DNA of 64,000 bases from Myxococcales bacterium (GTDB lineage Bacteria > Myxococcota_A > Bradymonadia > UBA7976 > UBA1532): positions 62,001 to 126,000 of the forward strand of contig JACKDN010000013.1 of the NCBI GenBank assembly GCA_020633465.1, in the 5' to 3' direction. This document shows, piece after piece, positions 30,706 through 40,461 of the stretch. Under the pieces are notes generated by a model. It had not been told where the DNA came from and searched no databases. It worked only from the letters and a program-made list of their open reading frames with translations. Position numbers and translations under genes: made by a program. Each line of letters starts with the position of its first letter. The first letter of the stretch is position 1.

Positions 30706-33700
30706 GTGACCGAGCCGGACGCAGATCTGCCGCTGTCCGGCGACGCCGCGCAGCACGTGGCGCGCCTGGACGACGATCCGCGGGACGCGTCCGCCCGCGC
30801 CGCGCTGCAGGCCCTGTTCGAGGGCGGCGCCCGCGCGCCCGCGGTGCTGCAGGCCCTCGCCCGCGCCCACAGCGTGCACCAGGACTGGGCGGCGGCGTGG
30901 CCGGTGGTCGAGGCCATCGCCCAGGGCGCGCCGGCCGGCGAGACGCGGATGTGGGCGCTGCGCCGCCTGGCCCAGACCTGCCGCCTGGCCGGCGAGCTCG
31001 ACCGCGCGTTCGAGGCGCTGTGCGACGCGGTGCAGGCCAGCCCGCCCGACGAGGACACCCTGGCCTTCGGGCTCGAGCTGGCCCACGAGACGGGGCGCTT
31101 CGGCGAGCTGGCGCGCGCGGTGGACGACACCGTGCCGCCGACCGCGGCCCCCGATCTGTACCGCCAGCTGGCCGCCGCGCTGGACGACGGGCCCGACGCG
31201 GCCCGGCTGCACCTGCGCCTGGCCGAGGCGCTCGACACCGCGGATCCCGGGGCCGCGCTGGGCCACCGGCTGCGGGCGCTGGCCGCCGGGCCCGAGCGCG
31301 TGGTGGCGCACCGCCTGCGCAAGACCGTCGGTGAGGCGCTGCTGGCGCGGGGCGACGCCGAGGCGGCGCTCGAGCACCTCGAAGAGGCCTGGTCCGACGA
31401 CGACACCGATCTCGAGGTGGCGGCGGCGCTGGCCGAGGCCTACACCCGGCTCGAGCGCTGGGAGGCGCTGGTCGACGTCCTGCAGCGCGAGGCCGAGCGG
31501 GTGGCCGATCCCGAGCAGCGGCGCGCCCTGTGGCTGCGCATCGCCACGATTCACGAAGAGACGCTGCACGACGCCGGCGCGGCGATGACCGCCTACGCCG
31601 AGGTGCTCGAGATCGATCCCGCCGATCCGACGGCGCTCGACGCGCTGGCCGCGCACTACCGGGCGCAGGCCCGCTGGCCCGAGCTGGCCGAGCTGCTGAC
31701 CGAGCGCGCCGCGCAGCTGGAGGGCGCGCCTCGCCGGGGCGTGCTGGCCGCGCTGGGGCGGCTGTACGCCGACGAGCTGGACGATCCCGGGGGGGCCGTC
31801 GAGGCCTGGGAGGCGGTGCGCGCCGAGGCGCCGGACGATTCCGAGGCCCTGGCCGCCCTCGACGCCCTCTACGGGCGCCTCGAGCACTGGCGCGATCTGG
31901 CCGAGGTGCTGGCGCGACGGCTCGCGGGCGCGGAGGGCGACGACCGCGCCGCGCTGCGCGACCGGCTGGTGACCCTGCACGCCGAGCACCCCGACGCCGG
32001 CGCGATGCCGCTGGCGCTGCTGCGGGCGGTCGAGAAGGCCTACGCGCAGGCGGGGCGCTGGGCGGATCTGGTCGGCGTGCTGCAGCGCGAGGCGCGGCAG
32101 TCCGAGGGGGCCGAGCGCGCCCACCTGTACGCGCGGATGGGCGCGCTGTGGGAGACGAAGCTGGACGAGCCGCGGCTGGCGGCCGAGGCCTACTGGCAGG
32201 CGCTCGAGGACGACGCGCTGGCGCCCGAGGCCGTCGTGCGCGTCCGGCACGCCCTCGGCGCGCTGTACCAGGGCCCGCTGGCCGATCCCTACCGCGCGCT
32301 GGAGGCCCTGCGGCCGCTGGTCGACGCGCCCGCGGTCGACGCCGGCACGCTGGCGCTGCTGGCGACGCTGCAGGGCGAGGTGGGGGACGAGGCGGCGCAC
32401 CGGGCCACGCTGGAGGCGGTCTGGGCGCACCCGGACTCGAGCGTCGAGGCGCGGCGGGACGCGGCGACCGCGCTGGGCGAGGCCGCGCGCGAGGCCGAGG
32501 ATCTCGACGGGGCCGCGCGGCGCTACGGCGACGCCCTGAACCTGGACGCCGACCACCTGCCCGCGCTCGAGGGGCTGGTGGCGCTGGCGGCGGCCCGCGA
32601 GGATCGCGGGGCCGAGGTGGCCGCCCTGACCGAGATGGCGTCGCGCCTCACCGGCGCGGCGCGGGCCCGGGTGCTGCTGCGCCTGGGTGATCTGCACGCC
32701 GAGGCGGAGGACGCCGCGGCGGCCGAGCGCTGCCACGAGCGCGCGCTCGAGGCCGATCCCGACAACCTCGAGGCCGCGCGGGCCGTGGCGCCCCGGTGGA
32801 TCGAGGCGGGCCGGTGGACCGAGGTGGCCCGGCTGCTGGCGCTGCTGGTCGAGGACGACGAGCTCGACGCCGACGAGCGCCACACCTGGCGCTTCGCGGC
32901 CGCCCGCTGCGCCGAGGCCCTGGGCGACGACGAGGCCGCCATCGAGCACTACCGCGCGGCCGCCGATCTGGACGGCCAGCACGCGCCCACCTGGCGCCGG
33001 CTGGCGACGCTGAACGAGAAGGCGGGGCGCCCGGACGCCGCCTTCGACGCGCTGCAGATGGTGTACGTGCTCGAGCGGGAGCAGCGCTCGCCGGCCGAGA
33101 GCTACGCCGTGCTGCTGCGCATGGGGCGGCTGAAGGCGCAGGCCGGCGCGCCCCGCGAGGCCCTCGACGTCTTCCACGCCGCCTGCGAGCTCGATCCGCA
33201 GCGGGTGGAGGCGCGCGAGGCGATCGTCGAGCTGCTCGAGGCGCAGGGCGCCTGGCCCGCCGCCGCCGACGCGCTGCGCGCCCTGCTGGACGTCGCCGAG
33301 GCGCCCGAGGCCCGGCGCGCGATCAACCTGCGCCTGGCGCGCCTGTACGAAGAGCAGCTGGACGATCGCCGCATGGCGATCGAGGCGCTCGAGTACGCCC
33401 TGGTCGAGGCGCCCGACGATCGCACGGTGCTCGACCACCTGCTGGTGCTGAACCAGGAGGCGGGGGACGCCTACGCCGCGGTCGATCTGATGAAGCGGCT
33501 GGCCGAGCTCGAGCCCACGGCCCGCGGGCGCGCCCAGCGGTGGCTGGCGATCGGCGAGCTGCTGCAGACCGAGCTGGACGACGCCGCGCAGGCGATCAAC
33601 GCCTTCGAGCACGCGCTGGCGGCCGATCCCACCTGGTTCGAGGCCTTCCGCCTGCTGGAGCGCGCGCTGCTGGCGGCGGACGATCACCGCCGCCTCGACG

Positions 33701-34932
33701 GGCTGTACCGGCGCATGCTGGCCCAGGCGGCGCAGGGCGGGCTGGACGATCGGGTCGTCGTCGCGCTGGCGACGAACCTGGGCGAGATCAACCGGCTCGA
33801 GCTGAACGATCCGCAGGCCGCGCTGGACGCCTGGACGGTCGTGCTGCAGCGGCGGCCGGACGACGTCGAGGCGCGGCGCGTGGTGGCCGAGCTGTACGAG
33901 GCGACCGATCAGCTCGAGCGCGCGGCGCAGCAGCACCAGCACCTGCTGGACATCAACCCGGCGGACATCGCCGCGATGCAGCACCTGCGTCGCCTCTACC
34001 TCGAGCTGGGGCGCTTCGACGCGGCCTGGTGCCTGTGTCAGGCGCTCGCGTGGCTGGACGTCGCCAACCCCGAGGAGCGCGCCTTCTTCGACCAGTACCG
34101 GCGCGCCGGGCTGCAGGCGCCCCGGACGCCGCTGGCGCGCGCCGACTGGGAGGCGCTGAAGCATCCGGACGGCAGCCCGCTGCTGGACCTGATGTTCCAC
34201 AAGATCTACCCCTACGCGCTGCCCGCGCTCGAGGTGGGCCGCCGCGATCTGGGGCTGCGGCGCCGCAAGCATCTGCTCGATCCCCAGGAAGAGACGGTGT
34301 TCAACCGGGTGCTCGATCGGGTGGCCGACGCCACCGGCCTCGGGCGCCTCGAGGTGTACCGCGATCCCGGCGACCGGCCCGGCCTGCGCACGGTGCCGCT
34401 GAACCCGCCCGCCCTGCTGGTGGGGCCCGAGCTGCTCAGCGGCCGACCCATGCCCGAGATCGCCTTCTGGGTGGCGCGGCAGCTTTACCTGACCGGCCGG
34501 CAGCACGTGCTGGCCGCCATCGACGACGACGTCGAGAGCCGCGTGGCCCGGCTGGTGGCGGTCACCGACACGGTCACGAGGCTGGTGCAGCCCGACGCCC
34601 CGGTGGACGCGGATCCCGATCTGCTCAAGGCGCTGAAGCGCCAGCGCGTCGCCGCCGCCGACGTCGACGATCTGCGGCAGCTGATCGGGCGGCTGCGCCA
34701 GGATCCCACCCGCCACCTCGACCTCGCGCGCTGGCTCGAGGCCCTCGATCACTCCGCGAACCGCGTGGGGCTGGTGTTCTGCGGCGATCTGGCGATGGCC
34801 CTGCGCTGCGCGCGCGACGCCGGCGGCTTCAGCTCGGCCCGGCAGGAGCGGCGGCAGGCCCAGCTGATGCGCTTCGCGGTCAGCGAGCCCTACTTCCAGC
34901 TGCGCCAGCGCCTGGGCTCGAGCATCGGGTGA
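30706..34932 (+). CDS. Giant tetratricopeptide-repeat protein (1408 aa)
   Basis: Almost the whole protein (to about residue 1120) is made of TPR/HAT-like helical pairs with typical AYxxALExDPxxxxAL patterns, for example YAEVLEIDPADPTALDALAA. The last 280 residues are different: a compact region with LMFHKIYPYALPALEVGRRD, ELLSGRPMPEIAFWVARQLY and ALDHSANRVGLVFCGDLAMA. There is no signal peptide. It is probably a cytoplasmic scaffold. GTG 30706 has GGAGG at 30696-30700; the frame is open far upstream (to 29221) antisense to the RCC1 gene, but that part is not coding. The stop overlaps the Omp85 start (GTGA). Confidence 0.85.
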   Translation: MTEPDADLPLSGDAAQHVARLDDDPRDASARAALQALFEGGARAPAVLQALARAHSVHQDWAAAWPVVEAIAQGAPAGETRMWALRRLAQTCRLAGELDRAFEALCDAVQASPPDEDTLAFGLELAHETGRFGELARAVDDTVPPTAAPDLYRQLAAALDDGPDAARLHLRLAEALDTADPGAALGHRLRALAAGPERVVAHRLRKTVGEALLARGDAEAALEHLEEAWSDDDTDLEVAAALAEAYTRLERWEALVDVLQREAERVADPEQRRALWLRIATIHEETLHDAGAAMTAYAEVLEIDPADPTALDALAAHYRAQARWPELAELLTERAAQLEGAPRRGVLAALGRLYADELDDPGGAVEAWEAVRAEAPDDSEALAALDALYGRLEHWRDLAEVLARRLAGAEGDDRAALRDRLVTLHAEHPDAGAMPLALLRAVEKAYAQAGRWADLVGVLQREARQSEGAERAHLYARMGALWETKLDEPRLAAEAYWQALEDDALAPEAVVRVRHALGALYQGPLADPYRALEALRPLVDAPAVDAGTLALLATLQGEVGDEAAHRATLEAVWAHPDSSVEARRDAATALGEAAREAEDLDGAARRYGDALNLDADHLPALEGLVALAAAREDRGAEVAALTEMASRLTGAARARVLLRLGDLHAEAEDAAAAERCHERALEADPDNLEAARAVAPRWIEAGRWTEVARLLALLVEDDELDADERHTWRFAAARCAEALGDDEAAIEHYRAAADLDGQHAPTWRRLATLNEKAGRPDAAFDALQMVYVLEREQRSPAESYAVLLRMGRLKAQAGAPREALDVFHAACELDPQRVEAREAIVELLEAQGAWPAAADALRALLDVAEAPEARRAINLRLARLYEEQLDDRRMAIEALEYALVEAPDDRTVLDHLLVLNQEAGDAYAAVDLMKRLAELEPTARGRAQRWLAIGELLQTELDDAAQAINAFEHALAADPTWFEAFRLLERALLAADDHRRLDGLYRRMLAQAAQGGLDDRVVVALATNLGEINRLELNDPQAALDAWTVVLQRRPDDVEARRVVAELYEATDQLERAAQQHQHLLDINPADIAAMQHLRRLYLELGRFDAAWCLCQALAWLDVANPEERAFFDQYRRAGLQAPRTPLARADWEALKHPDGSPLLDLMFHKIYPYALPALEVGRRDLGLRRRKHLLDPQEETVFNRVLDRVADATGLGRLEVYRDPGDRPGLRTVPLNPPALLVGPELLSGRPMPEIAFWVARQLYLTGRQHVLAAIDDDVESRVARLVAVTDTVTRLVQPDAPVDADPDLLKALKRQRVAAADVDDLRQLIGRLRQDPTRHLDLARWLEALDHSANRVGLVFCGDLAMALRCARDAGGFSSARQERRQAQLMRFAVSEPYFQLRQRLGSSIG

Positions 34933-37220
34933 CGGCCCGCGGCGCCGCGCGGCTGCTCGTCTGTCTGCTGCTGCTCGCCGGGGCGGGGGCGGCCCGGGCG
35001 GCGCCGCGCGTGGTCGACGTGGACTTCCGCGGCCCGGTCGGGCCGGACGTGGCCCGCATGAAGGCGCAGACCTTCTTCCTGCTCAACGGCTCGCCGTCGG
35101 CGGATCGGCTGGCCGACGCCGTGCGCTCGCTCGAGCAGGTCGAGGGGGTCGGCGGGGTCGACGTCGAGATCAGCGAGGTCGAGGGCGACGACGCGCGCGT
35201 CGTGTTCGTCTACGACGGCCTCGTGCGCCGGGTGGCGGCCCTGGACTGCGTGCGGCCCGGCGCCGCGGCCGAGTGGGGCGAGCGCCTGATCCGGCGGCTG
35301 CAGCCCGTGCTGCGGCTGCGCCCGGGCGAGCGCTTCCACCCCTACCTGCTGGCGCTCGATCGCGAGGCGCTGCTCGACTTCTTCCGCCGCCGGGGCTACC
35401 GGGAAGCCGAGGTCGAGGGCTCGACCGAGCAGCTCGAGGATCTGGTGCGCGTGGTCTGGCGGGTCGAGCGCGGCGTGCAGGATCGCGTGGGCGCGGTCGA
35501 CATCGAGGGCGGCACCTTCGACGCGCCCGAGCGCGCCACCCTGCGCGAGGGCCTGGCGCTGCAGCCGGGCGTGCCGCTGGATCCCGAGATCGCCGACCGC
35601 GACGCCGAGCGCATCCGCCTGCGCCAGTGCCGGCGGGGGCACCCCGAGGCGGGCGTCACGATCACCGAGTCGGAGGAGGGGCCGGTGCAGACCAGCGACG
35701 AGGGGCCGCGCCGCCCGATGCGGGTGGCGTTCGTCGTCGAGGCCGGGCCGCGCGTGCGCACGGGGCGGGTGCAGGTGGCCGGCCGCTACGTGCCGTGGGC
35801 CGTCATCTCGGCGCTGCCGCTGCGCGACGAGATGCCCTTCTGCGAGGATCTGCTCGACGCCGCGGTCGCCGATCTCGAGGCCTGGCTGCGCGACAACGGC
35901 GTGCTCGATCCGCAGGTGGTGGTGCACCGGGACACGACGCAGTGGACCGACGGCTCGCAGTCGTTGGCGCTGACGCTCGAGATCACCAGCCCACGCGACG
36001 CGCGCATCGAGCGCATCTGGTACACCGGCCACCGCGTGACCGACCGCGCCGTGCTCGAGCAGCTGACCGAGGTGAAGGTGGGTGATCTGTACCGGGAGTC
36101 CGAGGTGCAGGCCACCGTCCAGAGCATGCGGCGCAGCGGCCTGTTCCGCCGGGTGGAGGCGCACGCCGAGCCGGGCGCGCGGCCGGGCACGGCCTACGTC
36201 TCGTTCCACGTCGACGAGCGCGAGCCCATCGGCTTCGACGTCGGCAGCCAGCGCCTGATCCTGCGCAACGTCGACCTGACCCGCTGGCCCGAGGATTGGG
36301 ACGACTTCGAGCACGGGCCCGCCCTGCGCGGCGGCGGGCAGCGCCTCGACATCTACGGCCAGACCAACCGGCAGGGCATCGAGTGGCGCAACCCCTTCGT
36401 CGCCCGCCACGTGCTGGCGCAGGTGCGCGTCAACCGCTTCGATACGGCCGGCGACACCTACGAGGACGTCTTCTACCAGCTCTTCGCGGGGCTCGGCGCC
36501 AAGGCCCTGGCGAACCGCTTCGTGGCGCTGCCCTTCGTGCAGGCCGAGTGGGTGTTCGCCAGCCAGGACGACGCGGGGCCGCCGCTGCCGATCCTCGACA
36601 CCGACGCCTTCACCGTGGCCGGCGGCCTGCAGGTGTCCCTCGACGCCAACCAGCTCGACGACGAGCGCATCCCGTACCTGGGCTTCGACGTCTCCGGGCT
36701 GGCGCTGGGCGGCGGCGCCGTCGACGCGGATCTGCGCTGGATCGAGTACAGCACCGAGGCCCGCGTGCACCTGCCCCTCTGGACGACCGCGCGCGAACAG
36801 CACTGGGTGCTGCGCCTGCGCGCCGCGATGTCGCAGGCCTTCGAGATCGACGGCAGCCTGCCGCCGCACCGCCGCTTCTTCCCCGAGGCGCGCGGCTACA
36901 CCGGCACCGCCCTGGGCGTGGTGTTCGATCGGGGCGCGCTCGACGAGAAGCTGGGCAGCACGGGCGCGGTGGAGGGCAGCGCCGAGCTGCGCGTGCCCCT
37001 GCCGGTGGGCCGTCGCAACGCCGTGGTGCCCTTCGTCGACGTGATCGGCGTCTCGCCCGACACCCGCGGCCTGCTGGACGATCTGTACCCGGCGGCCGGC
37101 GCCCTGCTCACGCTCAGCCTGTTCGACGAGCGCCTCGAGTTCAGCATCTGGGGGGCGTGGCCCCTGCGCGACGAGATCAGCGCGCGCTACGTGGGGGCCA
37201 GCCTGGGCGGCGGCTTCTGA
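34929..37220 (+). CDS. Omp85-family outer membrane protein (BamA/TamA-like)
   Basis: 763 residues. A signal peptide (LLVCLLLLAGAGAARAAP) precedes several POTRA-like units (VDVDFRGPVGPDVARM, IERIWYTGHRVTDRAVLEQL, EVQATVQSMRRSGLFRRVEA) and a C-terminal barrel of about 350 residues ending in an aromatic residue (GASLGGGF). Such proteins insert or move substrates through the outer membrane. The gene for a giant TPR protein overlaps by 4 bp upstream, so they are co-translated. BamA, TamA or a dedicated secretion pore are all possible. GTG 34929 gives an immediate signal sequence. It converges on the next gene with 13 bp between. Confidence 0.85.
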   Translation: MTARGAARLLVCLLLLAGAGAARAAPRVVDVDFRGPVGPDVARMKAQTFFLLNGSPSADRLADAVRSLEQVEGVGGVDVEISEVEGDDARVVFVYDGLVRRVAALDCVRPGAAAEWGERLIRRLQPVLRLRPGERFHPYLLALDREALLDFFRRRGYREAEVEGSTEQLEDLVRVVWRVERGVQDRVGAVDIEGGTFDAPERATLREGLALQPGVPLDPEIADRDAERIRLRQCRRGHPEAGVTITESEEGPVQTSDEGPRRPMRVAFVVEAGPRVRTGRVQVAGRYVPWAVISALPLRDEMPFCEDLLDAAVADLEAWLRDNGVLDPQVVVHRDTTQWTDGSQSLALTLEITSPRDARIERIWYTGHRVTDRAVLEQLTEVKVGDLYRESEVQATVQSMRRSGLFRRVEAHAEPGARPGTAYVSFHVDEREPIGFDVGSQRLILRNVDLTRWPEDWDDFEHGPALRGGGQRLDIYGQTNRQGIEWRNPFVARHVLAQVRVNRFDTAGDTYEDVFYQLFAGLGAKALANRFVALPFVQAEWVFASQDDAGPPLPILDTDAFTVAGGLQVSLDANQLDDERIPYLGFDVSGLALGGGAVDADLRWIEYSTEARVHLPLWTTAREQHWVLRLRAAMSQAFEIDGSLPPHRRFFPEARGYTGTALGVVFDRGALDEKLGSTGAVEGSAELRVPLPVGRRNAVVPFVDVIGVSPDTRGLLDDLYPAAGALLTLSLFDERLEFSIWGAWPLRDEISARYVGASLGGGF

Positions 37221-37233
37221 TGGCGCGGCGCCG

Positions 37234-38775
37234 TCAGAACAGCTGCCACGAGAAGCGCAGCAGCAGGTTGTGGTCGTCGAGCACCATCGTGCCCTCGGTC
37301 GAGGGCATCAGCCGCAGATCCACCCGGTAGTTCAGCGACGCGAAGCCCGCCAGGCGCAGGCCGAGGACCGTGCGCCAGTTGAGCACCACCCCCTCGGGCC
37401 GGGTGAAGGGCATCAGACCGTCGAGGAAGGTGCTCAGCGTCACGAAGCGCAGCACGCGCGCGTACGCGAGCACCGTGCCCTCGATGCCCTCGAGGTGCAC
37501 GAAGGGCTGCTGCGTCAGCGTGTCGGGCCCGTCGCCGACCTCCTCGTACAGCACCAGACGGCCCGGCAGCGTCTGCCGGCTGCCGACGCCGAGGCGCACG
37601 CTGAGCTCGTAGTCCTCGTCGCTGGTCTGCACGTTGGCGCCCACGCCCTGCTTGAGGATGGTCGGTGAGAAGGGCCCGGCCAGCTCGACCTCTTCGACCA
37701 CGCCCAGGTCGCGCACCACCTCGCCCTCGGGGTTCACCTCGACGACGGCGCGCGGGCTCTCGAAGGGCAGCCGCCGCGGCACGAACGATGTCTCGGCCCC
37801 CAGCCGCAGGTAGGGCCCGATGCCCGGCCACACCTGGTAGACGTACACCGCGTCGGCCAGCGTGCGATCCCGCCCGCTGGCGAACAGATCGCCCTCGGGC
37901 GGCCGCAGGAAGCCCGCCTCGGAGTCCAGCCGCATCAGCACCAGGTGCGTGTCGTCGTCGAAGGCGGCGAAGACGTCGAGGAACACGTCGAGGTCGAGCG
38001 ACCAGCCCTCGGTCTGCCCGACGAGGTTGCTCTGGCGGTACGCGACGTCGCCGCCCAGCACGCCGCGCAGCCGCCAGCGCTGGTCGACCGTCTCTTCGGC
38101 GAAGATGTCGAGGGGCTCCGCCTCGCCGGCGCCGAGGAACGCGCCGGTCTCGGGATCCTGCACCAGCAGGAAGCGCGTCAGCTCGCCCGGGTGCAGGCGC
38201 ACCGTCGCGAAGTCGACCCGGTCGCGGTAGGTGCCGCCGGCCCGCACCAGCTTGTAGAGACCCGGCCGCAGCACCCAGACGCGCGGCGTCTCGCCGGACA
38301 GGGGATCGGCGCCGACGCCCAGGCCGACCACCTCGCGATCGCGCATGCGGATCAGCTCGTAGGTGCCCCGAAACGGCGTCGCCGTCCGATCGACGACGTT
38401 GATCTCCAGCGCCGCCCAGGTGGTCGGCACCACCGTCGTCTGGCCCGCCTCGACGTGCACGTCGATCGCGATCTGCGTGCCGTGGCCGCCGCTGCCGAAG
38501 CGCACCGTGTAGGTGCCCGGCGGCAGCACCAGCCGCCGCCCCATCGTGCCCTCGGCGCTCAGCTCGCCCCGCGGGCCGAACACCTGCACGAGCGGCTCGC
38601 GCTCGCCGAGGGCCATCGCGGGCAGGAACACCGCGCCGAAGCCGGGCGGCACGACGGTGTCGTCCCAGCGCAGCTGCGGCGAGGCGGCCGCGCGCTCGGC
38701 GTCGGGCTGCACCACGGCGGCGTCGGCGCGGGCCGACACCAGCAGCAGCGCGGCGGCGAGGAGGGGGAGGCGCAC
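37234..38775 (-). CDS. Exported protein with carboxypeptidase-like/PEGA-type repeats and barrel-like C terminus
   Basis: 513 residues, family not recognised. After a signal peptide (LPLLAAALLLVSARADA) come beta-rich segments (RRLVLPPGTYTVRFGSGGHG, PRVWVLRPGLYKLVRAGG) resembling PEGA or cell-surface sugar-like modules. The last 270 residues alternate polar and hydrophobic strands and end in LLLRFSWQLF, a beta-signal-like C terminus that suggests an outer membrane barrel. GTG 38775 begins the signal peptide. It is convergent with the Omp85 gene, which may reflect a related envelope role. Confidence 0.65.
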   Translation of the reverse strand: MRLPLLAAALLLVSARADAAVVQPDAERAAASPQLRWDDTVVPPGFGAVFLPAMALGEREPLVQVFGPRGELSAEGTMGRRLVLPPGTYTVRFGSGGHGTQIAIDVHVEAGQTTVVPTTWAALEINVVDRTATPFRGTYELIRMRDREVVGLGVGADPLSGETPRVWVLRPGLYKLVRAGGTYRDRVDFATVRLHPGELTRFLLVQDPETGAFLGAGEAEPLDIFAEETVDQRWRLRGVLGGDVAYRQSNLVGQTEGWSLDLDVFLDVFAAFDDDTHLVLMRLDSEAGFLRPPEGDLFASGRDRTLADAVYVYQVWPGIGPYLRLGAETSFVPRRLPFESPRAVVEVNPEGEVVRDLGVVEEVELAGPFSPTILKQGVGANVQTSDEDYELSVRLGVGSRQTLPGRLVLYEEVGDGPDTLTQQPFVHLEGIEGTVLAYARVLRFVTLSTFLDGLMPFTRPEGVVLNWRTVLGLRLAGFASLNYRVDLRLMPSTEGTMVLDDHNLLLRFSWQLF

Positions 38776-38842
38776 CGGCCGATGATACCCGCCGATCGAC
38801 GCGCGGGCAGGTTTCCGGCCGGGGGCGTCGGGCGCCTGCCCC

Positions 38843-38871
38843 TTGGAACCGCGCGCCGAGGCGCGCAGAAT
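38843..38871 (+). promoter_or_regulatory. Possible promoter with an operator-like inverted repeat, giving a leaderless start
   Basis: TTGGAA (38843-38848) and CAGAAT (38866-38871) are 17 bp apart. The spacer holds a 7-bp inverted repeat, GCGCGCC-GA-GGCGCGC (38850-38865). Transcription would start at about the ATG (38878), and no Shine-Dalgarno sequence precedes that ATG, so a leaderless mRNA is possible. Confidence 0.3.
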
Positions 38872-38877
38872 GCCGGC

Positions 38878-40461
38878 ATGAGTGAGGAGTCCACGCTCGA
38901 GCTCTCGGTCGACGTCCGCGCGGTCACCGCGCGGCGCTGGCCGGCGATGACCGTCCTCGCCCACGCCGACGCCGGCCGGGTGGGTGACCGCGCGCGCCTG
39001 GGCAGCGGCCGCATGGCCCTGTCGCGCCAGCTGCCCCTGTTCACCGCGCCGCGCGGCGGCATCCCGTCGGGGCTGGAGGATCGCTTCGTCAGCCGGCAGC
39101 CGGTGCACCTCGACGTCGACGAGGCCGGGGGCGTGACGATCGATCCGTCGGGCAGCCGCATCGAGGTCGCGGTGGACGGCGCGACGATCGAGGCGCCGCT
39201 GCCGCTGTCGCCGGCGCGCGTCGAGGCCGGTGTGGTGCTGTCGCTCTCCGGCCGGGTGGTGCTGCTGCTGCACACGCTGGGCCCCGGCGGCGCCGCGCCG
39301 GACGCGCTGGGCCTCGTCGGCCACAGCGAGGGCATCGACCGGGTGCGGCGCGACATCCTGCAGGTGGCCGATCTGGACGTGCCGGTGCTGATCCGCGGCG
39401 AGAGCGGGGCGGGCAAAGAGCTCGTGGCGCGGGCGGTGCACGAGGCCAGCCGCCGGGCCGGGCGTCCCTACGAGGTGGTGAACATGGCGGCCGTCCCGGC
39501 CAGCCTGGCCGCCTCCGAGCTGTTCGGCCACGCGCGGGGGGCGTTCTCGGGGGCCGAGCGGCGGCACGCCGGCTTCTTCGAGCGCGCGGACGGCGGCACG
39601 CTCTTCCTCGACGAGGTGGGGGACACCCCGGCCGACGTGCAGGCGCTGCTGCTGCGCGTGCTCGAGACCGGCGAGGTGCAGGCGGTCGGCGCGCCCCGCG
39701 TGCAGTCCGTCGACGTGCGGCTGGTGGCGGCCACCGACGCCGATCTCGAGGGGGCGGCCGCCAGCGGCGACTTCCGGGTACCGCTGCTGCACCGCCTGGC
39801 CGGCTTCCAGATCCGCATCCCCGCCCTGCGCGAGCGCCGGGACGACATCGGCCGCCTGTTCTACCACTTCGTGAAGGCCGAGCTGGCGGCGCTGGGCGAG
39901 CCGGACCGCCTGTCCGCGAACGACGCGCGCGATCCCTTCGTGCCGCCCGCGCTGGTGGCGGTGCTGGCGGCGCACCCCTGGCCGGGCAACGTGCGCCAGC
40001 TGCGCAACGTGGCGCGCCAGCTGGTGATCGCCTCGCGCGGCGCGCCGCGCCTCGAGTGGGCCGATCTGCTGCCGTCCATCCTGCCGGCGGCGGAGGCGGG
40101 CCCGAGCGCCCCGACCCCCAGGCCCGCGCCGGCGGTCGCGCCGGCGACGGCCCCGCCGCCGAGGGCCGCCGCGCCGCGCTATCGCGCCCCGGACGACGTC
40201 GGCGAGGACGAGCTGCTCGAGGCCCTGCGCGCGCACGGCTTCCGCCTGGCGCCGACCGCCGAGGCCCTCAACGTCTCGCGCACCACGCTGTACGCGTTGG
40301 TCGAGCAGTCGAGCAAGGTGCGCAAGGCGGCCGACCTCAGCTTCGCCGAGGTGGCCGAGGCCCTGGCCGAAGCGGGCGGCGATCCCAAGCGCGCGGCGGC
40401 GCGGCTCGAGGTCTCGGCGCACGCGCTCAAGATCCGAATGAACGCGTTGGGGATGGGGTGA
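38878..40461 (+). CDS. Sigma-54-dependent transcriptional activator with N-terminal FHA-like domain
   Basis: 527 residues. The N terminus (about 1-140) resembles an FHA phosphothreonine-binding domain (VGDRARLGSGRMALSRQ, FVSRQPVHLD). The AAA+ core has Walker A GESGAGKE (about 175), the sigma54-contact loop ELFGHARGAFSGAERR (GAFSGA instead of GAFTGA), Walker B GTLFLDEVGD and WPGNVRQLRN. The C terminus holds two helix-turn-helix-like segments. FHA-NtrC proteins are abundant in Myxococcota and link Ser/Thr kinase signalling to sigma54 promoters. Start ATG 38878. Its stop overlaps the next lipoprotein gene (GTGA). Confidence 0.9.
   Translation: MSEESTLELSVDVRAVTARRWPAMTVLAHADAGRVGDRARLGSGRMALSRQLPLFTAPRGGIPSGLEDRFVSRQPVHLDVDEAGGVTIDPSGSRIEVAVDGATIEAPLPLSPARVEAGVVLSLSGRVVLLLHTLGPGGAAPDALGLVGHSEGIDRVRRDILQVADLDVPVLIRGESGAGKELVARAVHEASRRAGRPYEVVNMAAVPASLAASELFGHARGAFSGAERRHAGFFERADGGTLFLDEVGDTPADVQALLLRVLETGEVQAVGAPRVQSVDVRLVAATDADLEGAAASGDFRVPLLHRLAGFQIRIPALRERRDDIGRLFYHFVKAELAALGEPDRLSANDARDPFVPPALVAVLAAHPWPGNVRQLRNVARQLVIASRGAPRLEWADLLPSILPAAEAGPSAPTPRPAPAVAPATAPPPRAAAPRYRAPDDVGEDELLEALRAHGFRLAPTAEALNVSRTTLYALVEQSSKVRKAADLSFAEVAEALAEAGGDPKRAAARLEVSAHALKIRMNALGMG

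Noticed and set aside
30685..34752. Minus-strand open frame of 1355 codons
   Set aside because: It is antisense to the TPR gene; its periodicity mirrors the TPR repeats and no family is recognisable.
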